Positions 7,682-13,883 of a stretch of 31,383 nucleotides of DNA are shown in pieces; position 1 is the first letter of the stretch, and the number at the start of each line of letters is the position of its first letter. The position numbers were made by a program, and so were the translations under genes. Origin of the DNA: a virus; IMG/VR virus record IMGVR_UViG_3300047480_000555, positions 1-31,383 of that record. The stretch is one strand, 5' to 3'. Below the pieces are notes generated by a model, which ran no database searches, had not been told where the DNA came from, and saw only the letters and a list, made by a program, of their open reading frames with translations.

Positions 7682-8028
7682 CTTTCAACTCTTGCACCTC
7701 CGGTTTTCTCCTCCCATACTTCACACCAGCGCATCTCTGGTCCTTGGTCCTGCATGATTGCTTTCGCTATCATTTCGCATGACATACCTCCAAAGTGCAA
7801 TACATCACCTACTGGAGTTATCTTTAAGTATTGCCCCTCTAAAAACGATTTCACGTAATGTCTTTCAACAAAGATTTCACGCTCTCTATCCAGTTCATCC
7901 ACCTCATATCCGCAACGGATAGTAAATGTATGCCGGTGCTCATGCTTTAAGAATTGAACTTCCTCTATTGCGTTCTCCCAGCAATGGAAGCCCTCTACAT
8001 CAAACTGGATAATGACTTGTGTCTTCAT
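7678..8028 (-). CDS. QueD-like T-fold protein lacking the catalytic cysteine (candidate CDG decarboxylase)
   Basis: A 116-residue protein with a QueD-like layout. H15 in GFHCWENA, H31 and H33 in KHEHRHTF match the three zinc histidines. SCEMIAKAI (about 83-91) matches the helix after the active site, and CEVWEEKTGGA near the end matches the conserved Glu segment. The residue at the QueD catalytic Cys position is L27, so normal QueD chemistry is unlikely. It overlaps dpdA by 4 nt and the ParB-like gene by 4 nt, so it belongs to the modification operon. As I recall, a phage CDG decarboxylase named DpdL has been predicted, and this protein is a candidate for that activity. The assignment is tentative. 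Confidence 0.7.
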   Translation of the reverse strand: MKTQVIIQFDVEGFHCWENAIEEVQFLKHEHRHTFTIRCGYEVDELDREREIFVERHYVKSFLEGQYLKITPVGDVLHFGGMSCEMIAKAIMQDQGPEMRWCEVWEEKTGGARVER

Positions 8029-8597
8029 TGTTCTGCTTTTATTTGTGTTGCTTTAATTAGCAAATTGAAAACAATATTCTCTCTGCTTCCTCCAATCTTT
8101 GCAAATGCTTCCACAACTTGATTGTACTCCTCCTCAGTATAGTCCAGAGTAATCTTGGTTCCTGCTTCCGCTTTCTCTTTTGCTTCCTCCTCAAAGAAGT
8201 CATCTAAGTTAATGTCATCAGCCTGCTTCCAGATATCCATTCCCCACGCTTCAAGCTGGGTACTGTCCCACTCGTTAGCAATCATTTCCCAATCCCACTC
8301 ACCGAATGACAAATTATCTTTAATAGTGAATTCTTTTTGTTGCTCCTCAGACCAACGTGCAATAATGATAGGAACTTCTTTCAAGCCAGCTTCTTTGCAG
8401 GCTTTCCAGCGCATGTTTCCTCCAAGAATAACGTAATCAGCATTTACAATAATAGGTCTCATTTCAAGCATGTCTGGTAATTCTTGAATTGACTTTACAA
8501 GAGCTTTGTACTTGCCGTCTTTTATTACACGAGGATTGTTTTCGTTTGGTTTGACTTTGTTGATGCCAACGTATTCAATTTTGGAAATTAGTTTCAT
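8025..8597 (-). CDS. ParB/Srx-like nuclease-domain protein
   Basis: A 190-residue protein. Residues 10-95 form a ParB N-terminal-like domain: NENNPRVIKDGKYKALVKSI, a MRPIIVN strand and the GGNMRWKA motif that corresponds to the ParB GERRwrA loop. The C-terminal half is acidic and helical. Phage proteins of this class often sit beside DNA-modifying enzymes. Here it is the first gene of the tightly overlapping run ParB - QueD-like - DpdA. It has no HTH partner like true chromosome ParB. A role in presenting or nicking DNA for modification is speculation. Confidence 0.75.
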   Translation of the reverse strand: MKLISKIEYVGINKVKPNENNPRVIKDGKYKALVKSIQELPDMLEMRPIIVNADYVILGGNMRWKACKEAGLKEVPIIIARWSEEQQKEFTIKDNLSFGEWDWEMIANEWDSTQLEAWGMDIWKQADDINLDDFFEEEAKEKAEAGTKITLDYTEEEYNQVVEAFAKIGGSRENIVFNLLIKATQIKAEQ

Positions 8598-8711
8598 ATT
8601 ACAAATGTATCTAATAATTATTATTCATGGAATAGATTGGGAGCTTTAAGGACTGAATGAGGATATCCCATGCTGGCTCGTCACCAGTGGTCATCCAATC
8701 CTATGCGCTTA

Positions 8712-8903
8712 TCATTCAAAGAATGAGTTGGTCGCCCTGCGGACTATTTGTATCACTCCAGTGTGTACAAACTTGGAACCTACTTTAAGCCGGTTATCTG
8801 GTCCGACTATACATCGTGCGACTCGTTCCTTTATGCCATCGCTGTGCTGTGTGTATATCCCCCGGTAGCACGTAAACTGTTTCGCCGGTGTCTTCTTCCC
8901 CAA
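8712..8903 (-). CDS. Doubtful small ORF, TTG start only
   Basis: A 63-codon frame (GKKTPAKQFTCYRGIYTQ...) that ends in TNSFFE. It contains no Met codon; the only start-like codon is a TTG at 8903, with an in-frame TAG seven codons upstream. The protein looks globular (RGIYT, VGPDNRLK, FVHTGVI) but uses CCG, GCG, CGG and GGG codons, unlike neighbouring genes. It could be a TTG-started gene, a decayed gene, or a chance frame inside a structured leader RNA. Confidence 0.3.
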   Translation of the reverse strand: MGKKTPAKQFTCYRGIYTQHSDGIKERVARCIVGPDNRLKVGSKFVHTGVIQIVRRATNSFFE

Positions 8904-8912
8904 AACAGAAAC

Positions 8913-8942
8913 CGAAAATACCTACGGTGCTCCTAAAGTCAA
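8913..8942 (-). promoter_or_regulatory. Candidate promoter for the modification operon
   Basis: On the minus strand TTG (8942-8940) is followed after 19 nt by TATTTTCG (8920-8913), one mismatch from the Bacteroidota -7 element TAnnTTTG. Transcription would start near 8908 and run into the gap leader and the ParB-like gene. A separate TACATTTG lies at 8609-8602, just before the ParB-like ATG. Confidence 0.35.
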
Positions 8943-8975
8943 AATTGAATTACCCACACCTATGAAAAGAAAACT

Positions 8976-9164
8976 TTACTCTTGTAATCTTTCTTTAATA
9001 TAATAGTAAGCAAGCATAAGAATAAACACTGGGAAGAACAAGGACATGAATACAATACCAGCGTACTCTCTGGGTGGTATTACATCCTTCCAGCTACTTA
9101 CAAAACTAATAAGTACAGCACTGATAATAACTACCAGAGCCATGTAAATGAGTAAGTATATCAT
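8976..9164 (-). CDS. Small membrane protein
   Basis: A 62-residue protein with two hydrophobic segments, about residues 2-24 (IYLLIYMALVVIISAVLI) and 37-54, separated by a short loop with KDVIPPREY. It would be an inner-membrane hairpin. Its ATG overlaps the stop of the Cys-rich gene by 4 nt, so the pair is coupled. It is far from the lysis genes and is expressed with the sigma factor, so a holin role is less likely than an early or middle membrane function such as host takeover or exclusion. The family is not recognised. Confidence 0.7.
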   Translation of the reverse strand: MIYLLIYMALVVIISAVLISFVSSWKDVIPPREYAGIVFMSLFFPVFILMLAYYYIKERLQE

Positions 9165-9694
9165 TGTGCTTTCTTTTTTGTTCTCGGTTTCTTCTTTGGC
9201 TTCTCTCCGGTTTCTTCAAACTTGATTTTCTGTTCGATAAGGTCTTGCAAAGTGATATCCTCAGATTGCTCTTTAAGTACATCAACGCTTTCAACAGCAT
9301 CTTTCATTTCCAGTTCTATGCTATCCAAGATATTTCGCACACACTGGGAGCATCCAACTGTGGTGATATCAACTTGTGTCCCCATTGCTGAATTGTAAAT
9401 GGCTTGCAAGTTCCTTCTGTCTTCAACACTTGCTGTTCCTTTCTGCTTTATGGTCTTTGCTATATTGAGCAAATCGTTTTTCAAAGAACGCTCTACTATT
9501 GGCTCCCACTTACCAGCAGGACAATCGAATAAAGTAAAGCGACTCTTTGTGGGCATGTGGCATCCACAAGGGCGAAACTCTTTTCCATCCAATACCACCG
9601 GGTCATTGAATACGTTGAGGAGCTTCTGTAAGATTGGCTTTCCACAACTGTTGAAAGTAGTGTTAAAGATTGGACATGCTCTGCACGTTTCCAT
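9161..9694 (-). CDS. Cys-rich putative zinc-binding protein (CPxxKW type)
   Basis: A 177-residue protein. The N-terminus has CRAC (C4, C7), C17, CGCH (C43, C45) and CPAGKW (C58), a pattern found in an uncharacterised family common in Bacteroidota phages. A CxxC (GCSQC) lies in the middle, and the C-terminus is acidic then very Lys-rich. It probably binds zinc and may contact nucleic acid. The start at 9694 is chosen because it lies 4 nt after the sigma stop and immediately precedes the cysteine motif; a frame from 9727 would overlap the sigma gene. Its function is unknown. Confidence 0.75.
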   Translation of the reverse strand: METCRACPIFNTTFNSCGKPILQKLLNVFNDPVVLDGKEFRPCGCHMPTKSRFTLFDCPAGKWEPIVERSLKNDLLNIAKTIKQKGTASVEDRRNLQAIYNSAMGTQVDITTVGCSQCVRNILDSIELEMKDAVESVDVLKEQSEDITLQDLIEQKIKFEETGEKPKKKPRTKKKAQ

Positions 9695-9698
9695 TCTC

Positions 9699-10208
9699 TT
9701 ATTGATAATGCTTTCGTATCTTATCATAATTTATTGAGGTATTAAGTTTTTCTTTTGCCCTTGCTACTGCTCTTTGGAGCACCTTCTTAGGTATCCCGGT
9801 TTCATCAGATAGCTTCTGGTAACTAAAGTCATTCAAAGCGTAAAGGTAAAATACTTCACGCTCAAATTCCGGTAAGCGTGAAATACAAAAATCAAGGTAT
9901 TCATTTAATACCCTGCTTGAATAATCTACATCAGCACTGGGCTCATGCTCATTCCTTAATTCTACAAATGTCCTACTCACCTTTGTGTACTTGTAGTGGT
10001 AATTGCTCCGGGCTGACTTCCAGCTCAAAGCAATGGAATGAGAAACGTAGTTTCTTACATTGTGTATTTCCTTATCACCAGCTCCGAATATTTGTAGCAG
10101 TACTTCATGCAGGAGGTCAGTCGCCTGCTCTCTGTTGTTCGTTAGAGCAAAGGCAATAGCATACCATTGAGTGTAATGCTTTTTTATTTCGTCACTGTAT
10201 TTTTCCAC
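9699..10208 (-). CDS. Sigma-70 family (ECF-like) RNA polymerase sigma factor
   Basis: A 169-residue protein with two sigma regions. Sigma-2-like residues 11-45 contain YAIAFALTNNREQATDLLHEV. Sigma-4-like residues 107-157 contain RLPEFEREVFYLYALNDFSYQKLSDETG and the recognition helix before RAVARAKEKL. It likely redirects host RNA polymerase to phage promoters, plausibly for the long leftward late unit it belongs to. It starts at GTG (10208) inside the end of the VRR-NUC gene (17-nt overlap); there is no in-frame ATG alternative. It is second in its transcription unit, so it could drive a feed-forward loop if its own unit carries its promoter. Confidence 0.8.
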   Translation of the reverse strand: MEKYSDEIKKHYTQWYAIAFALTNNREQATDLLHEVLLQIFGAGDKEIHNVRNYVSHSIALSWKSARSNYHYKYTKVSRTFVELRNEHEPSADVDYSSRVLNEYLDFCISRLPEFEREVFYLYALNDFSYQKLSDETGIPKKVLQRAVARAKEKLNTSINYDKIRKHYQ

Positions 10209-10554
10209 TCATGTAATTGTCAATGACCTCTTTTGCTTTTTCGAATCCATAGCAACAGCATGCGTAATACCCTCGCTCATTCAATTCCTTCAGCCACTGC
10301 TTCTGTTCCTTGCTTAGTATTCCTTTCTCCTTCTTTAATTCAATAAACAGCCCAGCGTACTTTCCTCTCTGCTCCAAGAACATCATGTCTGGAAATCCCT
10401 TTACGTATCCAGTGGCTTTCATTTTCACAGCCTGCTTGAAACCGGTTCTCATTCCTCCAGCACTGGCGCAATAAAGGACCTCCGGGTGAGCATATTTCAC
10501 GTACTTTATTACGTGGTATTGTATGAGGGCTTCCCCGGAAAGCATGGTTTTCAT
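10192..10554 (-). CDS. VRR-NUC domain nuclease
   Basis: A 120-residue single-domain protein. Residues 3-75 show the VRR-NUC/PD-(D/E)XK core: an N-terminal helix, GFPDMMF with the catalytic Asp (D56), and LFIELKKEKG with the E-x-K pair (E72, K74), followed by the SKEQKQWLKEL helix and a final YACCCYGFEKAKEVI strand-helix. Such phage enzymes act on branched DNA and may serve as Holliday-junction resolvases during replication or before packaging. It is the first gene of the leftward unit, and its ATG lies about 15 nt after a TACATTTG element. It overlaps the sigma gene by 17 nt. Confidence 0.85.
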   Translation of the reverse strand: MKTMLSGEALIQYHVIKYVKYAHPEVLYCASAGGMRTGFKQAVKMKATGYVKGFPDMMFLEQRGKYAGLFIELKKEKGILSKEQKQWLKELNERGYYACCCYGFEKAKEVIDNYMSGKIQ

Positions 10555-10567
10555 GTTTTATCTTATT

Positions 10568-10575
10568 CAAATGTA
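10568..10575 (-). promoter_or_regulatory. Possible -7 element for the leftward unit
   Basis: The minus strand reads TACATTTG, a full match to the Bacteroidota -7 pattern TAnnTTTG, 13 nt upstream of the VRR-NUC ATG. No clear TTG is seen at the expected -33 distance. The same octamer occurs before the ParB-like gene (8609-8602). Confidence 0.4.
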
Positions 10576-10597
10576 GAAAAAAGTTGCTTTTGGAACA

Positions 10598-10611
10598 CCA
10601 CTAAACAGTGG
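10598..10611. promoter_or_regulatory. Inverted repeat in the divergent promoter region
   Basis: CCACT-AAAC-AGTGG, a 5-bp perfect inverted repeat with a 4-base centre, lies between the two divergent promoter elements. It could be an operator for a regulator such as the small HTH protein at 13895. Being short, it may also be chance. Confidence 0.35.
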
Positions 10612-10648
10612 AAAAGTGAAAATAATTGAAAGAAAACGAAAAAAAAAC

Positions 10649-10679
10649 TTGTCTGGCGAAAAGAAAGGTTGTAGGTTTG
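10649..10679 (+). promoter_or_regulatory. Early rightward promoter (Bacteroidota type)
   Basis: TTG at 10649-10651 is followed after 20 nt by TAGGTTTG at 10672-10679, a full match to the Bacteroidota pattern (TTG near -33, TAnnTTTG near -7). It lies 27 nt upstream of the first rightward gene. The start of transcription would be near 10684. A host-type promoter fits expression immediately after infection. Confidence 0.65.
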
Positions 10680-10688
10680 CTTCATAAT

Positions 10689-10705
10689 TAAAAACACACA
10701 CACAA
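10689..10705 (+). promoter_or_regulatory. A/C-rich leader, copy 1 (TAAAAACACACACACAA)
   Basis: It sits immediately before the ATG at 10706. It is the first of five similar leaders made of T, A5-6 and a CACACAC run ending 0-5 nt before an ATG. No Shine-Dalgarno-like sequence is present, as expected for Bacteroidota translation. Confidence 0.55.
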
Positions 10706-10954
10706 ATGAAAACAAGACACAATCACGGTTTAAGAAAGGGATACAGAGTCCAGTATAAGAACAAAGCTGGAGAAGTAAAAAACGGTACCATCTTGAAAGT
10801 AAGTTCTTACAGCTTTACTACCAGAGGTATCAAGACTACCTACACAAGTTTTGTTTTCGGAGAAAATGGTCGTGTGCTTGTTTCTAAAGGAGAAAGCATT
10901 TCATGTGAGCAAGGTCAAGAAATGACTATCGTATTAGGTCCTGCAACAGCTTAA
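10706..10954 (+). CDS. Early small basic protein, unknown
   Basis: An 82-residue protein with a Lys/Arg-rich N-terminus (KTRHNHGLRKGYRVQYKNK) and a predicted all-beta body with KNGTILKVSS and a VFGENGRVLVSKG turn. The pattern suggests a small beta-barrel, possibly nucleic-acid binding. I do not recognise a family. It is the first gene behind the rightward promoter and so likely one of the first expressed. The ATG follows the A/C-rich leader directly. Confidence 0.75.
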   Translation: MKTRHNHGLRKGYRVQYKNKAGEVKNGTILKVSSYSFTTRGIKTTYTSFVFGENGRVLVSKGESISCEQGQEMTIVLGPATA

Positions 10955-10964
10955 AAAATAAACA

Positions 10965-10982
10965 TAAAAAACACACACGAAC
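10965..10982 (+). promoter_or_regulatory. A/C-rich leader, copy 2
   Basis: TAAAAAACACACACGAAC directly precedes the ATG at 10983. It has the same T-A(n)-CACACAC plan as the leaders at 10689, 11615, 14103 and 14573. Confidence 0.55.
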
Positions 10983-11339
10983 ATGAAAAAGAATAAATTG
11001 ACCCCAGCAGAAGTACAGAATTTATCCATGGCTTTAGCGTTACAATTCCAAGGTGAGCAAATTGCAATCGGAAGAAAGTGGAACTATAACGAGAATATGG
11101 TTTACTCTGGAAGGATGAAACACATAGTTGAGCGTAACAGCATGGCATTCTTACAAAAGAGCAATGTTGGGAATAGAGTTTTCGGAAAGTCATTAAAGAA
11201 TTCCGAGTGCTTGGACTACTTGAACTTTGGGTATTGCGAATTCTACAATATAGTTTCTATAAACGTATCAAAGGTATTGAGCTTTGATAATGGGAAAATA
11301 GTAATTGATACCGCTTTGACCTTGATGGGAACACACTAA
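10983..11339 (+). CDS. Early protein of unknown function
   Basis: A 118-residue protein, LTPAEVQNLSMALALQFQ at the start, then a mixed helical/beta body with MAFLQKS and an YLNFGYCEFYNIVS segment. It has no membrane segment or known motif. It is the second gene of the rightward unit with a 28-nt gap to the first, containing the A/C-rich leader. It is probably an accessory host-takeover protein, as is usual for small early genes. That is inferred from position only. Confidence 0.7.
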   Translation: MKKNKLTPAEVQNLSMALALQFQGEQIAIGRKWNYNENMVYSGRMKHIVERNSMAFLQKSNVGNRVFGKSLKNSECLDYLNFGYCEFYNIVSINVSKVLSFDNGKIVIDTALTLMGTH

Positions 11340-11363
11340 TAAAAACAAGTAAAAAATAAAAGC

Positions 11364-11576
11364 ATGAAAACAATTTTTTTCAGAACACAAGAAGCGTTCA
11401 TCCAGCAGATGGAAGACCACTTAGCAGATGGAGCAACAGTAATTGAAGGACCGGTACAAATTCCCGGAGGAGAAACCACCGGAGCCCATGTATTCATGAA
11501 TGGAGAATTAACTCACAAACTTATTCTTGATTCATTAGCCTACTGCAATGCTTCATTCCAAGAGCAGGGAGAGTAG
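11364..11576 (+). CDS. Early small protein of unknown function
   Basis: A 70-residue acidic protein (MKTIFFRTQEAFIQQMEDHL...) with a PGGETTGAHVFMNGELTHK centre. No motif is recognised. It is preceded by an A-rich leader without the CACACAC run, and lies in the early small-gene run between two unknown genes. The codon use looks like that of its neighbours. Confidence 0.7.
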   Translation: MKTIFFRTQEAFIQQMEDHLADGATVIEGPVQIPGGETTGAHVFMNGELTHKLILDSLAYCNASFQEQGE

Positions 11577-11614
11577 TTTTAAGCAGGTAAATTTCAAAGT
11601 AAAATAATAAACCA

Positions 11615-11629
11615 TAAAAACACACACAA
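11615..11629 (+). promoter_or_regulatory. A/C-rich leader, copy 3
   Basis: TAAAAACACACACAA directly precedes the ATG at 11630 and is nearly identical to copy 1 over its whole length. Confidence 0.55.
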
Positions 11630-11926
11630 ATGTCAAACAACTTAATTATTCACGGTCTAAATGGCTCAGTCGCTTTCTGTGAAGCGCAAGGTCTTTCAAA
11701 GTGTTTCCAAGCATACGCTGACGTCTGCTCCAGAGAGGAAATTCTTGAAGTAGGTTTCAACTGTAATTCTGGTTACACGTACATTGCTCTGGAGAGCACT
11801 TTATCAATCTGCTCCATGCTGGGAAGGGATGTTGAATTCTTGGTAACAGATTTCAATGACGGAGAAGAATACTTCTTTGACAGCTACGAGGAAGCGGAAG
11901 AATTTATGTCAAACCTTAATAACTAA
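11630..11926 (+). CDS. Early acidic protein of unknown function
   Basis: A 98-residue acidic protein with five Cys residues (C17, C25, C33, C45, C61) and a C-terminal FNDGEEYFFDSYEEAEEFM helix. No zinc motif spacing is evident. Small, acidic early proteins often inhibit host DNA-binding enzymes such as restriction systems, but nothing here proves that. The next gene begins 4 nt after its stop (ATG at 11931), so the pair is probably co-translated. Confidence 0.72.
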   Translation: MSNNLIIHGLNGSVAFCEAQGLSKCFQAYADVCSREEILEVGFNCNSGYTYIALESTLSICSMLGRDVEFLVTDFNDGEEYFFDSYEEAEEFMSNLNN

Positions 11927-11930
11927 AAAC

Positions 11931-12176
11931 ATGGGAGCACGTTACGAATCAAAACAGATACATGTAGCAGACGTTGTAGTTGATGTTGAGTACGAAGTTA
12001 CTTTTGAAGCTGGGTACTTACATGATGGGGATGGACATGGGCTCCCTCCTTCTCTGGAGGTGGAGATAATGGGAATCTTCATAGGTGATGTTGATGTCTA
12101 CGATTTGGTAACTTTCTACGCAAAGGACTTACACCAGCACTTGCTTGATTGTATTACTGAGGACCTACATTCTTGA
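11931..12176 (+). CDS. Early acidic protein of unknown function
   Basis: An 81-residue acidic protein (MGARYESKQIHVADVVVDVEYEV...) that looks like a small beta-sandwich, with HDGDGHGLPPSLEVEIMGIFIGDVDVYDL and a C-terminal helix. It resembles small phage proteins of unknown role that carry a Y-vPPSLEV segment. The start at 11931 is chosen because the frame from 11856 would overlap the previous gene and has no leader. It lies 4 nt after the previous stop. Confidence 0.7.
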   Translation: MGARYESKQIHVADVVVDVEYEVTFEAGYLHDGDGHGLPPSLEVEIMGIFIGDVDVYDLVTFYAKDLHQHLLDCITEDLHS

Positions 12177-12198
12177 AACAATTTAATACCTTAAAAAT

Positions 12199-12465
12199 AT
12201 GTCACACACACAAACTTACAAAAGCAAGGACGTTACGCTTTCCAGCTCTGGAGGAGATATCATCTGCAAGCCTTACACCTTGATGCTTTCAATCAATCAA
12301 TCTGTGAACTTGGAATTGCTCTTGGAAGCAATTTGCTCAAAAGAGTACCCGGACCTACTTTGGTATTTAGAGCACTGGAAGAAGTCCGGATTGATAACGG
12401 AATTAAACGAAGCAATGAAAACAGCAAAATACCACGTGCATGAAAACAAGACCCGAGAACTCTAA
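12199..12465 (+). CDS. Protein of unknown function
   Basis: An 88-residue protein. The Ser/Thr/Lys-rich N-terminus is followed by a helical half with VNLELLLEAICSKEYPDLLWYLEHWKK. The CACACACAC run here lies just inside the coding sequence (codons 2-4) instead of before the ATG. No family is recognised. The downstream gene probably begins at 12578, leaving about 110 nt that could also be coding (see next entry). Confidence 0.65.
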   Translation: MSHTQTYKSKDVTLSSSGGDIICKPYTLMLSINQSVNLELLLEAICSKEYPDLLWYLEHWKKSGLITELNEAMKTAKYHVHENKTREL

Positions 12466-12577
12466 ATTCATTTGTGTACAGTCATCCTGCTTAATAGATA
12501 AGGCGCAAAGCTGGGAGGAAGTAGCCAGACATATCCACTTCGAAAGTCAAAAAATAAAAAAAGAAAAAACACAATAC

Positions 12578-12811
12578 ATGGAAAGAACAGCAATCAACAG
12601 AGCCATGCAACTCGTCCGGGAGGAAATAGGGAAGCAGGACAAAGACCTCTCAGCACTATACGTAGAGCTGATTGAATTACTGGAAGTAGAACGTCAACAC
12701 TTGGAGCAGGCTTACCGCTGGGGCTTCACAGATGGTACCCGGTACACCAATGGAGTACCTACATTCTATGTCACAGCAAACCATTATTTCACAAAGAATC
12801 ATTTGCAATAA
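12578..12811 (+). CDS. Small helical protein of unknown function
   Basis: A 77-residue protein (MERTAINRAMQLVREE...) with a long helix ending in ELIELLEVERQHLEQAYRWGFTDGTRY and a C-terminal HYFTKNH. The same pattern occurs in small Bacteroidota phage proteins of unknown role. The start at 12578 sits behind a strong A-rich leader ending in ACACAATAC. An upstream ATG at 12440 in the same frame would add 46 residues, overlap the previous gene by 26 nt, and also looks protein-like, so the start is uncertain. Confidence 0.65.
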   Translation: MERTAINRAMQLVREEIGKQDKDLSALYVELIELLEVERQHLEQAYRWGFTDGTRYTNGVPTFYVTANHYFTKNHLQ

Positions 12812-12819
12812 AAAACAAT

Positions 12820-13314
12820 ATGAATACACAACCAATAACCTACAGTGATGTCATTGATATCACGAGCGGAGAGTTCAGCAAGAGCAGGCTTGAAGCATTA
12901 AGTAACACGTTCATCGAGAAGATGGAAGAAGGAATTGATGACCCCATGAGCATTCTTGCTCAACTGGAATTCCTTTCGCAAGTCATTGACAAGGTGAAAG
13001 TAAGAGCACGACAATTAACAGTGGATGAAATTGCTCGCTACGGTGATGAAGCAAAGCAGGGAGTAACGCTCTACGGAGTAACCATGAGATTGAAGGAAGC
13101 CGGAGTAAAGTATTACTTTGACCATACTGAGCTCTGGAACACTATTAAAGGAAAAGAGGATGCAATAGCACAGCAAAGGAAGGACCTTGAAGCAATACTG
13201 AAAACAATTTCAAAGCAGACCTCATTCATCAATCAAGAAACCGGAGAGATACATGAGCTGGCTCCGGCAAGAAAGTCCAGCACCACAACAGTAGAAGTAA
13301 CACTTAAAAAATAA
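12820..13314 (+). CDS. Phage recombination/replication-block protein, unknown role
   Basis: A 164-residue helical protein with a two-part layout: an N-terminal domain (residues 1-65) and a KYYFDHTELWNTIKGKEDAI coiled helix (96-125) preceded by VTLYGVTMRLKEAGV. Proteins with this RLKEAGVKY.FDHTE.W pattern occur beside SSB-like and recombination genes in many phages. It lies 5 nt upstream of the gene with the SSB-like tail. A role in DNA recombination or protection is inferred from this context. No catalytic residues are visible. Confidence 0.65.
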   Translation: MNTQPITYSDVIDITSGEFSKSRLEALSNTFIEKMEEGIDDPMSILAQLEFLSQVIDKVKVRARQLTVDEIARYGDEAKQGVTLYGVTMRLKEAGVKYYFDHTELWNTIKGKEDAIAQQRKDLEAILKTISKQTSFINQETGEIHELAPARKSSTTTVEVTLKK

Positions 13315-13319
13315 AAACA

Positions 13320-13883
13320 ATGAGCAAAGTATCAAAAGTAAAGTTCACGCAAGCGAATGGAACATTCAAGGACATGAAAATCACAGAAGTAGAATTTGAG
13401 AATGGAGATTGCGGTAACAATTACCACAAGTCCGAGAATACCAAATTCCAAGTAGGTAAAGAATACATTTACGAGATTGGAGGAACTGGAAAGAATCCAT
13501 CTATTAAATTCATTGGAGAACCAACAGAGGTAAGTGCTCCAGCTCCAGCTTCTTCTTCATCTTCTGCTCCTGCTCCAAAGTCTTTCGGCAAGTCCCCAGA
13601 GGAAAGCAATCGCATAGCACGAATGAACGCTCTTACCAATGCTATCAACCTATGTATAGCACAGCAGGGAGTGGATAAGACACAGAACTTCCTTACAATG
13701 GTAAATGTATTTTCAGTAGCACAAGAATTCGAAACATTCATTTGCTCTGGGGTGAACGCAACAGCAACAGCAATAGAAGTAAACAAGACCAATGCTGGGG
13801 TGAGAGAATCTGGAATCGTGAAGAACTTTCAAGAGGACATGATTACACAGATTACCAATGAGCAAGATGACCTACCATTCTAA
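13320..13883 (+). CDS. SSB-like protein with C-terminal DDLPF tail
   Basis: A 187-residue protein in three parts. Residues 1-65 look like a small beta-barrel (KVKFTQANGTF, KEYIYEI, SIKFIG), consistent with an OB-like fold. Residues 70-92 are an Ala/Pro/Ser linker. Residues 93-165 are helical. It ends NEQDDLPF, like the acidic tip of bacterial SSB (DDDLPF) that recruits replication and repair partners. It probably binds single-stranded DNA or borrows host SSB partners. The middle helical part is not a standard SSB feature. It stands next to the HTH and DnaA-like genes in the replication block. Confidence 0.7.
   Translation: MSKVSKVKFTQANGTFKDMKITEVEFENGDCGNNYHKSENTKFQVGKEYIYEIGGTGKNPSIKFIGEPTEVSAPAPASSSSSAPAPKSFGKSPEESNRIARMNALTNAINLCIAQQGVDKTQNFLTMVNVFSVAQEFETFICSGVNATATAIEVNKTNAGVRESGIVKNFQEDMITQITNEQDDLPF

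Larger units (their letters stand above)
8598..8975. other. 378-nt gap upstream of the modification operon
   Basis: No gene with an ATG start and clear support is present. The middle (8712-8903) is visibly more G+C-rich than its surroundings and holds a doubtful 63-codon frame. A 27-codon ATG frame sits at 8611-8694 on the minus strand (MTTGDEPAWDILIQ...). An imperfect hairpin (CCACTGG/CCAGCATGG, minus strand) lies near 8670-8692. A promoter-like pair lies at 8913-8942. The whole gap may be a long 5' leader of the modification operon, a small RNA, or the remains of a gene. Confidence 0.45.

Noticed and set aside
8748-8936. Plus-strand 62-residue frame in the gap
   Set aside because: It lies opposite the leftward unit, has no leader and does not look like a folded protein.
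13469-13792. Minus-strand 107-residue frame
   Set aside because: It is a shadow of the gene with the SSB-like tail, with no start signal and no leftward neighbours.
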